The notes under the pieces were generated by a model, which saw only the letters and a program-made list of their open reading frames with translations, was not told the DNA's origin and searched no databases. A DNA stretch of 64,000 bases, from assembly GCF_000004825.1 (NCBI RefSeq), contig NW_008805066.1, forward strand, positions 806,001 to 870,000. The letters are read 5' to 3'. The first letter of the stretch is position 1. The number at the start of each line of letters is the position of its first letter. Position numbers and translations under genes: made by a program. The stretch comes from Heterostelium album PN500. Lineage: Eukaryota > Evosea > Eumycetozoa > Acytosteliales > Acytosteliaceae. Positions 12,363 to 24,343 of this stretch are shown one piece after another.

Positions 12363-12660
12363 AATAGAATTGATCGATTCAACATCAATACAATGAAATT
12401 TCATTCTTGTCATGGATTACCTGAAGGATATGGTCTGCAATCATCATCAATGATCTACTCGTTATATTCAGTACCACTCAATCAAAATTTAATATTACAA
12501 TTCCATTGGAAAAATAGAACGATAACAAATCATCAAATTGATATTAAAACATTCTCATCATGTCATGATAACAATGGAGATTTCTGAATCTTATTCAGAA
12601 TTAACAAACGATTCATTAAATACAATGTTGAAACCAAAAACAACCAAACTCAACGCTGGC
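12363..12660 (+). pseudogene. B-box / propeller family copy 2, 3' fragment
   Basis: The frame NRIDRFNINTMKFHSCHGLP, then SLYSVPLNQNLILQFHW and NRTITNHQIDI, matches the propeller blades of the intact family gene at 56193-57968. The B-box and helical parts are missing, there is an in-frame stop after SCHDNNGDF, and the match fades after the KYNVETK blade. It is a truncated pseudogene beginning next to the integrase fossil. Confidence 0.75.
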
Positions 12661-13311
12661 CCTCATAGAAGTGGAGGTTTTTTTTGTGATGTGAAGAAGA
12701 ATAAAAAATAATTATATATAATCCCAATATGTATTAAACTAATGAATTTTATAGATTTCATTAATATTCTAGAGATGAAGATATCTTAGATATATACTTT
12801 ATCAAGGTATTATCAAATATGGTGGAAGAGAGTAAAGAAATATTAGATGGGATTGTAACTGATCTCCTAGACTCAATGTTACTCTGTTCTCTGGAGATAT
12901 TGCATCTGAAGTTTTAGAAAAGAAAAATTAACAGATACATTTTTTTGAAAATAAATAAAATAAAATAAAAAATTAATTCTCTACTTTATAAAAGTTACTT
13001 TTATGCATATCTAAGATGAGTGTAGAAAAGTAATTTTGTTTTGGAAAGTGAAATTAATCTAATATAAACTTCTATACATTATATTTTTCTTAGAGATTGG
13101 TGTATCTTTAGATCTGGTTTATTATATTTTATTTCTTTCTAAACTCTAAAAAAATCTGCTTCAGTGATGAATGAACTAAATTTAGGAATGATATATAACA
13201 TTTATCAAAATCAAAGACCGTCAAATTTCTATTATCGACAAGACTACTTGCAATCCAACCAAGCTCCTAATACATTGAAAAAGCATCAAGAATATTTATA
13301 TTTTTATTTAT
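12661..13311. other. Spacer with faint coding-like remnant
   Basis: AT-rich sequence. Around 12825-12920 a plus-strand frame reads VEESKEILDGIVTDLLDSML and then ends; I cannot assign it. The rest shows nothing beyond the 3' flank of the deaminase gene. Confidence 0.35.
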
Positions 13312-14106
13312 TTATAATCTATTTGAACTTTCTACATCTTTGAAATATTTAACAGTTTTAACTTTGAGTTCATCGGTTGCATCTTCATCGCATACGATCA
13401 TTGAATGTCTGTGCATTTGGAGTGCAGAGGCAGTCCACATATGACTGATACCTTCTTCTACGGTCTTGTAGAGTGCCATTGCCTTGTTGTGTCCAGTGAC
13501 AATGAGAACTACTTCTTTGGCATCCATAATCGTTCCGACACCGACGGTCAATGCCTTGGTTGGCACCTGTGAGACACTCTCAAAGAAACGTGAGTTTACG
13601 ATGATGGTGTCGCGAGTCAGTGTCTTGAGACGTGTGCGACTGGCCAACGATGAACCCGGCTCGTTGAAAGCGATGTGTCCATCTACACCAATTCCTCCGA
13701 GGAACAAATCGATACCACCAGCACGCTTGATAGCCGCTTCGTATGCTTCGCACTCTGCTTCGGCATCGGCAGCGACACCGCTGAGAATATGGATGTTCTG
13801 ACGCTCGATATCGATGTACTTGAAGAGATTCTCGTGCATAAAGTAATGGTAGCTGAATGGATGCTCTGGAGACAATCCTACGTACTCATCCATATTGAAG
13901 GTAATCACATTTTTGAACGAGAGTTTACCTTCTTTGTGCATGGCAACCAATCTCTTATAGATTGGAAGTGGTGACGAACCAGTTGGTAATCCCAAAACAT
14001 AGTGTTTCTTCTCTTCGGTTGGTTTGAAATTGACAATCTTTTCTCGAATGTAGTTTGCGATGAACTCACCAACTTTTTCAGATGTCTCTTGAATTACTAA
14101 TCTCAT
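13312..14106 (-). CDS. gnpda: Glucosamine-6-phosphate deaminase/isomerase
   Basis: A single-exon gene of 264 residues, the usual length for the NagB/GNPDA family. It converts glucosamine-6-phosphate to fructose-6-phosphate plus ammonia in the cytosol, linking amino-sugar breakdown to glycolysis. Visible motifs are the phosphate-binding loop LGLPTGSSPLPIYKRL, the catalytic FNMDEYVGL segment, and GGIGVDGHIAFNEPGSS with the active-site Asp, His and Glu. GTIMDAKEVVLIVTGHNKA follows as in bacterial and animal enzymes. The coding part is distinctly GC-richer than its surroundings, as expected for a well-expressed gene. The start is the first ATG after a pyrimidine-rich leader. Confidence 0.96.
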   Translation of the reverse strand: MRLVIQETSEKVGEFIANYIREKIVNFKPTEEKKHYVLGLPTGSSPLPIYKRLVAMHKEGKLSFKNVITFNMDEYVGLSPEHPFSYHYFMHENLFKYIDIERQNIHILSGVAADAEAECEAYEAAIKRAGGIDLFLGGIGVDGHIAFNEPGSSLASRTRLKTLTRDTIIVNSRFFESVSQVPTKALTVGVGTIMDAKEVVLIVTGHNKAMALYKTVEEGISHMWTASALQMHRHSMIVCDEDATDELKVKTVKYFKDVESSNRL

Positions 14107-15597
14107 TTTTCTACTCTCTCTTTCCCTCTTTAATAAATATAATATTTATCTATATCTATATCAATAACTATCTTTTGTATTTTTTAAAAAAAAAAAAAAC
14201 AATGTTTTAATTTAATCTGAATGTTTTTTTTTGATCATGCACATAACTCCGATACCATCAAAAAAATGAAAATAAAAATCTTCAGCATTACTAAAAAAAA
14301 AAAAAAATCAAAAAAAAAAAAAAAAAAAAAAAAAAAAGATTTGTTTTTATTTTATTAAATATTATTTACATTCAAAAAATTAAAAAAATATGTATTTTCT
14401 TCATTTATCTTTAAAATTATATTATTTGTTTTAAAAAAAAAAAGAAAAGAATTGAACAAATCAAACATATCATTTCCCAAAATTAATCAAATCTAAAAAA
14501 AAAGTTTTTCTTTGGAAAAAAAATAAATAAAAAGTTGAATTGTTTTTTTTGATTTAAGCAGCGAAAATTCTGTTTTGTTTTTTTGCAAAAAAATCTAGCC
14601 ACCATTTTTTTTAACAACATTATAACTATTTATTTATATATTTGTCGGAGTAATTACTTGCAGCTTCATTTAATATAATTGATTCCTATAAACAAAAGAT
14701 TAATCAGTTAGTTATTTTCATTTAGTTACTCGAGAAATATAAATAACCCCAAATCAAAAAAAAACAATCAATCAGTTCAGTTCACTACACTATTTTTATA
14801 TATAAAGGTAAAATTAATTAATATATAGTGTCATTTTTAAATGTTTGTTACAATGAAGGTTACATTATAGTCGATATATTTAGTTAGTTAGTTAATCAAA
14901 AAATTGAAAAGTAACTGGAACTATCAATCAGTTTTTATTTATTACTAAAATAGTATTTCAAATGATACAAAAATATCATAAGAATTATAATTTAAATAAA
15001 TAAAAAAAAGATTTAAGATATAAGAATATGTAGTTATACCTATGTTAAACTAGCTGTTTTTTTTTATTTATCTTTTGTTACTAAATTTGTGCTTCTCTTC
15101 TCCCTCATACCCCTCACCCCAAGTTCGCTCAACAAAACTCACTCACCCATCATATTTCTACATCATTTTTAAAAACATCTAATAAAAATAACCAACAAAT
15201 TTTATTAATAAAAGTATTGGTGACACCCTCTCCACACACAACACACCAATTCCAAAGCTGATTGAACAATACATCACCTTCAATTTTGTTTACTATTTAT
15301 TTACCAAATTTATAGTTCGTAGTACTTATTATACTTACTTTTCTTTTTTTTATTATTTAGAAATTTAAATATTACAGAAAATACAAGAGTTGTTATTGAT
15401 TGGATAGATACGATTCGGAACATTCAAATAGAATTAGAATTTAAATTAATTTAGATCTCAAGTGAAGTGTAAGAGTATTTTAGATTCAAAAGAAAGATCT
15501 CTATTGTTCAATTAGTTAGTTAGATAGATCCAGTTAGAAAAGCACACAATAATCATCGCTCATATGACCTTTTTTGCAGAAAGGCATTCTCTTACAA
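14107..15597. other. Long AT-rich divergent spacer with poly(A) tracts
   Basis: A spacer of about 1.5 kb between two divergent genes. It contains long A homopolymers, most strikingly between 14287 and 14337 where about 50 bases are A except for a short interruption. It should hold the promoters of the deaminase and the seven-helix protein. A TTTTTTGCAG just before the downstream ATG could be an acceptor of a leader intron, but I see no paired donor. No coding sequence is visible. Confidence 0.5.
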
Positions 15598-16692
15598 ATG
15601 AATGATCAAACATTTCATTATTGGAACTTTGATGTCTCTCATATAGTTCTGTCATCATTCTATATAGTTTTAATTTTATGTGCTATCATTTCATTTGCTG
15701 GAACCAAAGGTTATTGTAAGATCAAACAACCCATCATCATTAATCGAGACGATACTTTAGCATATTAATTAATATCCAATTAGCAAATTTATATAGTATA
15801 TCATTCCATGTATTATTAATACTTGGTGCAATATTTAGAGCGACCTTATTCATTATATTTCCGCTGGCGGTAGAGGACATCATAACTGTCAATGAAAAAA
15901 TGATCGATGTATTCAACACACTACCAACATTTTTCTTCTTTACAGTTTATTCTGTTGCATTGATTTTAGGGTAAGATGCTTAACAACTATTATATTTAAT
16001 TAGATCAAAATAGATGTTAACATTTATAAATTATATTCTATAGAACTATTATTCAAGAAGAACATTTACCAAAAACAGCTCAAACCGATATTAAAAAAAT
16101 GGTTTCTCTTATATTTTATGGAAACCTGGCAATGTATGGTGTTGTCATCATTCTATATATTTTTGACTTCACTATAGATCCTCCATCGAATTACTCTGTA
16201 AATTTACCAACAACCATCACCGGTATCATCATTCAATTGTTTGCTGCATTTATGTATTTCTGGGGTTCACTTTTATTTGTATTTATTTTGTAAGTTCATG
16301 TCATATTAATTCAATTAATTTCGGTATAAAACTAATTTTAACATTTACCTTTTAGATATAATCATTATATTAAGAACTATAGAGAAATTATAGCAGCAAA
16401 TAAATCAAGTGAATATGCAACTGTTAGAAAGATGTTTGCTATTATATTTCCATTCTCGTTCCTCAGCTTTATGGCGAGAGCAGTGCTGACGGCAGTGACA
16501 ACATTCGTATCGATTGCTTCATGGTACAAAGATATCCTATATTATACATTCTTGGAGATTCTACCAATGTCATTCTTATTGTTGATCATGTGTCAACGAT
16601 CTTCACTGCGTCTATTAAGAGAGAAATTTGCAAATCCAGAAACTTTACCAATTTTAGAGAATGACCATAGCAAACAAGATTATATAATTTAA
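15598..16692 (+). CDS. Seven-helix membrane protein of the TOM1/THH1 type
   Basis: Four exons (15598-15715, 15784-15970, 16044-16289, 16356-16692) join to 295 residues. I count seven hydrophobic helices: IVLSSFYIVLILCAIISF, LYSISFHVLLILGAIF, FFFFTVYSVALILG, VSLIFYGNLAMYGVVIILYI, IIIQLFAAFMYFWGSLLF, FAIIFPFSFLSFMARAV and YYTFLEILPMSFLLLIM. The last helix with its LEILP motif resembles the C-terminal end of THH1/TOM1/TOM3-like proteins, a GPCR-like fold found in plants and amoebae. It probably lies in the plasma membrane or an endomembrane. A generic GPCR-like protein is the main alternative. The ATG at 15598 was chosen because in-frame codons before it have no ATG. Confidence 0.72.
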
Positions 16693-17011
16693 ATAATATT
16701 GACAATGACAACAAACAACAAAACAAACAATAATTATATCAAACAACATCATCAACTAATTAATATTATTATTATCTATTGATATTTCTTTATATATATA
16801 ATTATAAAAATATCAATAGAATTTCCAACAACAACAAAACCTACTTTACCTAAATTATTATAGATTTATAACTTCAAAAACAATTCCCTCCTCTTCACCC
16901 TTTTGTTTAAACAATTACATTAAACAAAGATATTGCTATCTAATCATCTTTGGAATGTTTAATTGTTAATAAAATTTAATTAATTTATTTATATTATTAT
17001 TACTATTATTT
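16693..17011. other. Convergent 3' spacer
   Basis: AT-rich 3' flanks of two convergent genes with several AATAAA-like signals. No gene is visible. Confidence 0.45.
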
Positions 17012-20000
17012 TTAAAAACATTTTCTGTGTACAATTCCTTTTCCGTATTCTGCGTATTCTTGTTGAGTGATCCATTGATCTGCGAAACTCTTGAGGTCAC
17101 CGAGTACCGATCCTCCACACCACACACTGTACTCACGTTTTGCAGGTGCAGTTATCTTGACGGGCATCGGTGAGAGGTGTTGCAACTCCTTCTCCAAACG
17201 CTTTTCGAAACCCGGTGAATTGGTGGTTCCACCGGACAACACAATGTTACTGTACAGGTCTTTACGGATGTCGATATCGCATCCCATGATAGTATCGTTG
17301 AGCAGGTGTTGGATACCACCGACATCGGTTCCAAGCAAGCTTGGCTCAAACAATGCTTCGTAGCATCGATATCGCTCATTTCCAATTTGTAGCACCTGTT
17401 TGTCGGGCATCGTGTAGTCCATGAGCAGACCGCTCTCGTTCTTTCCACTCTCGCTTGGATCTAACGATACAAACGATGTCTTTTCCTTGATGTCACGAAC
17501 GATTTCACGCTCGGCTGTGGTGGTGAATGCATAGCCACGCTCGGTCAAGAGACGTGTCAAATACTCGGTGATGTCACGACCACCAATGTCAAGACGCTTT
17601 ACATTGTGTGAAATACAGAAACCTTCGTAGATGGGAACGGTATGACATACACCATCACCACAATCCAATACGGTTCCAGTGGTTCTGCCACTGGCATAGA
17701 GTGAGAGCACCGCCTGAATAGCAATATAGAGTGCTGGCACTTGGAAACTCTCAAACATGATCTCCAACATCTTCTCACGATTTCCTTTGGGATTGAGTGG
17801 TGCTTCAGTAAGCAATACAGGATGCTTACTTGGATCCACTCGCAGCTCATTCATGAATGTGTATTCCCAGAGTGTTTCCATGTCGGTCCAGTTGGTAACA
17901 ATACCATGTTCAATTGGATACTTTATCGAGAGCACACCACGCTTCGCTTGTGCTTCGTCACCTACATATTTGTCTTTACCCATTCCACGCATGACATTGT
18001 TGAACAATGGATAACCGATGATCGATGGGAATACACAACGTGGTTGTTCCTCACCTGCGAAACCAGCTTTAACAACACCACTTCCATTGTCAATGACCAA
18101 TGTCTTTTCAGTGATCGATTGCAGTATTTCAACGTTTGACAATCTGACTTTCGATGCCTTTTGGAATTCGGCATACGATGGTGGCGCAGGAATGTCTGAG
18201 CCCATACTTCCAACGGAACTTTCAATAACGGCGGTGGAAGGTGTTTTATCAAAAGTAAGCTTACTTGTTTCCTTCCAGAGTTTCTCGAGTTCATCCTCCT
18301 CGGATTTCTCCACTTCGCCTGCCGACTCCTCCAAGATAAACAATTGCCAAGGGCTGTTTGAACATTGCTCACGATCGAGATAGACGGCCACTGCATAGCC
18401 ACCGGCAATAGGTGGAACATAGGTAGCTGTGTAAGTTCCATTGTTATTATCCTTGACGGTACCGTAGATCTGTATTCCTGGGGGACCCTGTACGAATACA
18501 TAGAAAGTATCGCCACCCTTTGTCATGAGAGCACCGCTGGCATCACGTGCCTGAATGGTGAATGTCGATGTCTTCTTTGGCACACCTTTAGTCAGACCGT
18601 CGCCAATACAAGTTACCTTGGACGCGTCTGTTACTGATGCCGCGGCGGTAACGCTGGCAATGAACGGTGACTTGGCAACTGGCTGATTTCCAAGATACAC
18701 AGCAATAGCGTAACCACCGACTTTCTGTGGTACGAAACTTGCACTGTATGCACCGGTGCCAAGATCTTGTACTTTTCCATAGATCTGATCACCGTGTTCA
18801 CCTTGAATCAACACATTGAACTTGTCACCGCCAACCGTTATCTTCTGACCCTTGGCGTCATACGACTGAATAGTGAACAGCGAATCTTGTCCAACCGTTC
18901 CACTTGTCAAACCTGGACCAAAACACTGTACCATCTTGGCATCACAAATCTTCTTCTCCTCAACGACAACAGTTGGAACCGATGGAAATTGTGGAACCGA
19001 TGGAAACTCCAGCTTCGCTTCTGTAGCAGGAACCGAAGGGAAATCAAGAATAGCCTCCTGACTTACAACTGCTGTTGTTGCTGTTGGTGGTGAAGGTAAT
19101 TGTTCAGCCAATGCATTCATTGTAAAATCTGGTATACTCTGTTGTAAATCTACTAATGGTGGTAATGTCTAAACAATACCAATAATTGGTTAATATCAAT
19201 ATCTATATCTATACATAATAATATTTTTGCAGAATGAACATACAGGTGTTTCCCATGCAATATTATGTTTCTTGGCAATATTACTAAGATAATAGTTGAT
19301 AAGTGAATCTTCAGGTGGTTTATTTGATAATCTATGAAGAATCTATAATAATTATAAAAACAATTAGTAATTTGTTAATATTCTTATTGCTTATAGCTAT
19401 TTGTATGTAATAAGAGTTCTATGATTTACCTTTGGATTTATACAACAACAATCAATACATTCCTCTGGGAATTTCTTACCAAACTTTTCAATCAATCTCT
19501 TTCTTATCTTGTAGAGTTCAACTTGTTTCTCTAGATATGGAGATGCAAAAATGATACTACAAACAGCTTCCTTTAGATCTTGTGGACATACTCTATAGAA
19601 TGATCATGTATTAGATTTGAAATTTGTTATTGTTATACTATATATTGTTGGTGATACATACTTTATACCTTCTAATGCTCTAATTCTATTTCCCAAGGTT
19701 TCACAGTAGATCAAGAGAATACCAAGTACCTCTGTTTGATAGTCTTCATTGATGACAGAGACTGTCTTGACACGAGCTTGTTCCTCTTTGCCCAGAGAAA
19801 GCAGCTCTGCAATCTCACGTTTATGTACATTGCTCTGTTCTAAATTCTTATTTTTGTGTAACAACAATCTTGAATTTGCCAACTTTATGAGCATGCTCCT
19901 AAAGAAAATATTAAAACAACATCAATCATCATATACAAACAATCCAATATTAGTATATTAAAACAGATTTTAATTAACAAAACATTCAATCATATCATTC

Positions 20001-20035
20001 AACACATACATATTAGCAGCAGTGAACTTTGTCAT
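17012..20035 (-). CDS. Filactin-type protein: IST1 domain, two filamin repeats, actin domain
   Basis: Five exons (20010-20035, 19662-19898, 19430-19592, 19244-19342, 17012-19168) join to 893 residues. Residues 1 to about 170 match the IST1 fold ([57 protein letters not shown]), which binds ESCRT-III and is normally free-standing. A Pro/Ser linker with repeated FPSVP motifs follows. Two filamin-type Ig repeats then occupy about 250-455, each with [10 protein letters not shown] or [10 protein letters not shown] and a GGYAIAVYL or GGYAVAVYL strand. A complete actin domain (about 525-893) opens with [20 protein letters not shown] and keeps the nucleotide loops, ending GIVHRKCF as in actins. The filamin-plus-actin layout is that of Dictyostelium filactin. 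It may link ESCRT membranes to actin-like structures; this is inference. Confidence 0.92.
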
Positions 20036-21280
20036 TCTTTATAGTAACTTGTATAAATCTATTTAATGTGTATTTCTTATTCTTTTTTTTTTTTGATTTT
20101 ACAATATTATTTATTATTTATTTATGATTAAAATATGTACAAAAATGATTATTTATTAATATTAAAAAAACTAATCTAATAATCTGATAAATAAATGTAA
20201 CTTTAGTTTAATCACAATTATAAATTCATTTAATATTAAAATTGCAAAAAATTAAATTAAATTAACTATAAACTTGAGGTTGCAACCGTTGACTGCATAA
20301 GATTTTATAATAAAAGTAATCTTGGAAACTCAAGGTGTTTGAAAAAAATGTCTTTAAAACTTGGGTGTCAAACAAAGGGATAACTATATACTAAACAAAT
20401 AGTATTACTATGACTATATCAATAACTGGTGTTATATTTTGAATATTCAAAAAAAATATTTTTTTTTTTTAGATTATCATAGCAACTGATTCATAGTGAT
20501 TCAATATCATAAATCAAAAAGATAAAATATTATTGAGAGAGTGACTCAAAAGTCTGAGTACTTTATTAATTAACAAAGACAATATTAAAAAAGTTAAACT
20601 TTGATTTTCAATTAAATATTCACGAATTTTCTAAAAATTAATTAAAAATATAAATAGAAGAAAAGAAGAAAACAGCAAATATATTCAAAAATCGTTAGTT
20701 TTGTTTTTTTTTTTTTTGTTTTTTAGTTTTCGTTTATCTTTTATTTATTTTTATAGGTATGGTTAATTAAAGGTTTGTTTTATTTTTTATTCATTTGTAT
20801 TATATCTATGTGATTGATTTAGAAAAATAAATAAAATAAAATAAAATAAAATAAAAATAAAAATAAACAAAAAATAGATTATTAAAAAAAAAAAAAAAAC
20901 AAACTACCAACACACAATCTCTCATATTTTTTTTTTAATCATAATTAATTAAATTTTTAATTTATTTCACAAAAAAAAATATTTGTTTTGTGTCAACAAA
21001 CACCTAGAGATTGAACTTATTATTTTATTTTATTTTATTTATCAATATTATATTAATTTTAGTAGTATCATTAATATTAGTTTACTATTTTTAATTAGAT
21101 TGCAGATAGATTTAGTTATTGGCAACGAAACGACAAACACTACAACAAACAACAACACAATAATATTACGAAGAAGTTGTATCATTAGATTTAGATTAGG
21201 GTGCAAATTTTTAGTCAAAAACAGTAAAAAAAAAGAAAAAAAGAAAAAATAGATATACATAGTTGTTTGTTATTATTAGA
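20036..21280. other. Divergent AT-rich spacer
   Basis: A 1.2 kb spacer with A/T homopolymers. A TATAAATAG box at about 20649-20657 could serve the downstream OTU gene. From 20690 to 21260 the strand shows long T and A runs typical of dictyostelid promoters. Open frames here are low-complexity and not convincing. Confidence 0.45.
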
Positions 21281-23230
21281 ATGGCATCGATAACACAACC
21301 ACAGCAACAACAACAACCACCACCACAACAACAATTCCATAGAATGGATTTGATTTTAGAACAACTTCATTTTAGATTCTTGGAATTTCAACAAAGATAT
21401 ATTGGCGATGAGATTTCAGTGTTTAGACGTCTTCCCATAACAAAGAAATCGTATTCCAACGCCACTGTTAATATACACTATGGTGAGCATATCACCACTG
21501 GTCTCATTCCTTTTGCACTGCCACGCAATGGACAGATTCTCAATCAGATCTCACCGGATCTCTCGATATTCGATGCGTTGCAATACTACATGGATGGTGT
21601 GGCGTCGCTGATCGTCGCCAAGACACTCGATACGAAACACGACCGTTTCGACAAATCGATAAAGATGTATCTCTCCAAGTGTTCGCTGATGATCAGCATC
21701 GTCTCACAGCTGTGCTTGGCCAACCCGACACTGCCTACATCGTCGTCGCCAACCACGTCGGCATCGGGCAACCCGCTCATCAGCTACTTCAAGCAGGTTC
21801 TCGAGAATCTCAAGTTACTCTATGCCTACAGCTACGACGGCCAGGAGAACGACCAGCGTCTCAAGTACATCTATGCATCGTATCTCTTTGCATTACTTCA
21901 CAGCAGCTATTGGAGCGTCTCACTGAACGCCATCGAAAAACTCAATAACACCGGAATCATCTATTCATTCCTTCGTCACATCTGTCAACTCTACCCGGAG
22001 CACTCTGAGTACGTCTACTCACTCGGCACATTCTGCTACTCCTACTTCAAACTTCACCAGAATGCACACCAAATCAGTGCAATTCGTTTCTTTAACCAAC
22101 CAAGAGATAGAACCATCGATTTACACGTCTACTCCAAAATGCATTCTCTTCTCAAAGAATCAAACAAATCTTTCTTGATTGAAATGGAGAAACAACCAAG
22201 TCAAACAACAGGTAAATATTAATGACAATCAGATGATGTGTCATTCATTAAACAATAGTAACTAACTAACTTTATTATTAATTCATCTATAGATTATTGG
22301 TTTATATATGCAAAGACATGTTGTTTATTGGATATAGAGGAGAAAGCACAAAGTTGGATACAATTATATATTAATAATGCATTCGATAGAATAAAGTTGG
22401 CAAAGATTGTTGCTTCCGATCAAGACGTGGAGCCTTATCATACAAAGTCATGGTACAAGGAGATTATGCAGTCGGTCGAGTTGGAAGAGGTCAGAAGAGT
22501 CAAGGAAGAACAGGCAAAGATGGAACAACAACGCGTTGAGAGAGAACAACAGATGTTGTTGATTCAGCAACAGGAGGAAGCAATGAAGCAGTTGCAAAAC
22601 CTGGCGATTGCCGATCAGTTTGAAATTATACCGAGTGCTGCCGATCAGTATCAAGAGATCAAACAAAGTCTTATCTGTGACGGTTACTCACCAAAGAATA
22701 TGAATAACGACGCACTCTTGATTTCCTCGGTGATCTTGCTCAGTATGACTCAACCGAAAGAGGCAAAAGAGGCAGAGGCTGCCAAGAAGCGTTTGAACGA
22801 CCGTCTCGATCTCTACATGCTCAAGAACAGCAAGGAGATTCCGGGTGACGGTAACTGTCAGATGCATGCGTTGTCCGACCAGTTGCACGGTGACTTGACT
22901 CACAGCCAAGAGATTAGAAAAACGATAGTCGATTGGCTGAGAAAGAACAAAGATTTCCTCTTCCCGAACGGTGCCACTCTCTGTCAGTTTGTCAACGGCA
23001 GTTGGGATGACTACTGCAATGAGATGGCCAAGAGCGGTATATGGGGTGACCATCTCACTCTTTTGGCAGCTGCCGAAATCTACAAAGCAAAAATCAGTAT
23101 CATCTCATCGGTGGAGAGCACCAGCCACTTCTTTATTGAAATCATTCCAACCAAGATTGAAAACACCAAAGTATTACTACTTTCTCATTACTCTGAATTC
23201 CATTATGGTTCGCTTTGTTTTAAGAATTAA
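21281..23230 (+). CDS. OTU-family cysteine protease (probable deubiquitinase)
   Basis: Two exons (21281-22211 and 22293-23230) join to 622 residues. After a Gln/Pro-rich start, residues about 20-380 form a helical region of unknown fold, including an Arg/Gln/Glu coiled coil ([20 protein letters not shown]). The C-terminal third is an OTU domain. The catalytic Asp and Cys are in [18 protein letters not shown], a central [20 protein letters not shown] follows, and the catalytic His lies in [18 protein letters not shown] enzymes cut ubiquitin chains. The order of motifs is that of OTUD3/OTU1-like proteins. Codons in the first exon are noticeably GC-rich. Substrate and chain preference cannot be read from the sequence. 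Confidence 0.9.
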
Positions 23231-23897
23231 ATTAATCGTTCTTCTCTTTTATTTTCACTAAAATTTAAATCATATTGTTTGTTTCTGTAATCTAAATCTA
23301 CTTATTTAAAATAATAATTAAATAAATAAATAATCAATTGTATCAAATAATCTTAAAAATTGCGCATTTAATCAAACAAAATGACGGTTCGCTATACCAC
23401 TTCCTTTTGATCAACTCTGGCGTATTGCAATAGTAATGTTAGGTGTTGACAATAGCTAACCTTTTTTAAGTCTATTTACGTTTCCGGAAACTTAAAAATT
23501 TAATTGACCAAATTAATTTTTTTTTGATTTGTTCATTTTAGATTCTTATAAAATGAGGCCAACAATGTCTCTGGTCAAACATCCGATTACAAGTACGAGC
23601 AGAGATGGAGATTGGATGACATTCAACGCGTGCATACAGGTTATTCTATTATAGTAGGAATGCATCTCTTACCTCTTTTTTCATATGTTATCAAGTTCAT
23701 CATTACAATCTTTCATCAATGAAATAATCAAACGTTGTTCAATTATAATTTTAAAATAATGGTTAATTTATATAATAAGTTGTTTTATTTTATTAATTTT
23801 GGGTTATAATCAATATCTAGTTTCGAATTGTAAAGAACTACTGTTAGTTTTTTTTTATCTACCAGAACCCGAAAACAATATTTTACAAGTGATAGAG
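23231..23897. other. Spacer with two short coding-like remnants
   Basis: Mostly AT-rich. At about 23548-23640 a plus-strand frame reads NEANNVSGQTSDYKYEQRW, which I cannot assign. At 23688-23745 a stretch matches the SSSLQSFIN segment of the B-box family genes. Confidence 0.4.
23688..23745 (+). pseudogene. B-box family fragment (SSSLQSFIN segment)
   Basis: About 58 bases closely match the part of the B-box family genes encoding SSSLQSFINHNNQTLFN (compare 9187-9245), then similarity stops. It is too short to be functional and is a relic of another family copy. Confidence 0.55.
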
Positions 23898-24335
23898 TTA
23901 CTCTACCACAAGATTCACATAATAGGGTGTGTTTTGATTGTTGATAACTGTAACTTTAGCAGGGGACTGGGTAAGATCTATATTAAAGAAATAATTTTGA
24001 CTGTCCAGTGTAGATGACATGCAAATAGATGATTTTCCGGCACCTACCGGAATCAATTTGTTTTTGTTGTACGGAGGGAGAGTCTAGTATATATTAAAAA
24101 AAAAAGTTAATTTTAAAAACAGATTATAATGATATCTATTGATTATGGTTGTTTACTTACAGAATAGATAGTCTTTTTAGCATTCAAACTAAGATGTCCA
24201 ACAATTGTGTAGTTTGTAAGTGAATTTAGAAACAAGCAATTTAGTACATTCTTTTTGCTATTGTAATCAATCTCAATTATAGTGATATCTTCATGTTTGT
24301 CATTCGCTATGTGTGTTGCACTGACAATAATTTCA
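23898..24335 (-). CDS. Hypothetical protein, two visible exons, 5' end not located
   Basis: On the minus strand two exons join cleanly: about 24161-24335 and 23898-24083, with a GTAAGT donor, a TACTAG acceptor and a 77 bp intron. The first encodes IANDKHEDITIIEIDYNSKK, then LFLNSLTNYTIVGHLSLNAK. The second encodes YNKNKLIPVGAGKSSICM and ends in NQNTPYYVNLVVE. The alternating hydrophobic pattern suggests a beta-rich domain, but I do not recognise the family. An upstream exon is needed, because the first visible exon starts in mid-codon at an AATAG acceptor. One candidate with ATG lies near 24595-24510 and is weak. It may also be a decayed gene. Confidence 0.5.
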
Positions 24336-24343
24336 CTATTCAA

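Noticed and set aside
17091-19093. Many open frames on the plus strand opposite the filactin-type gene
   Set aside because: They are shadows of the GC-richer coding strand; none shows a domain or a sensible start.
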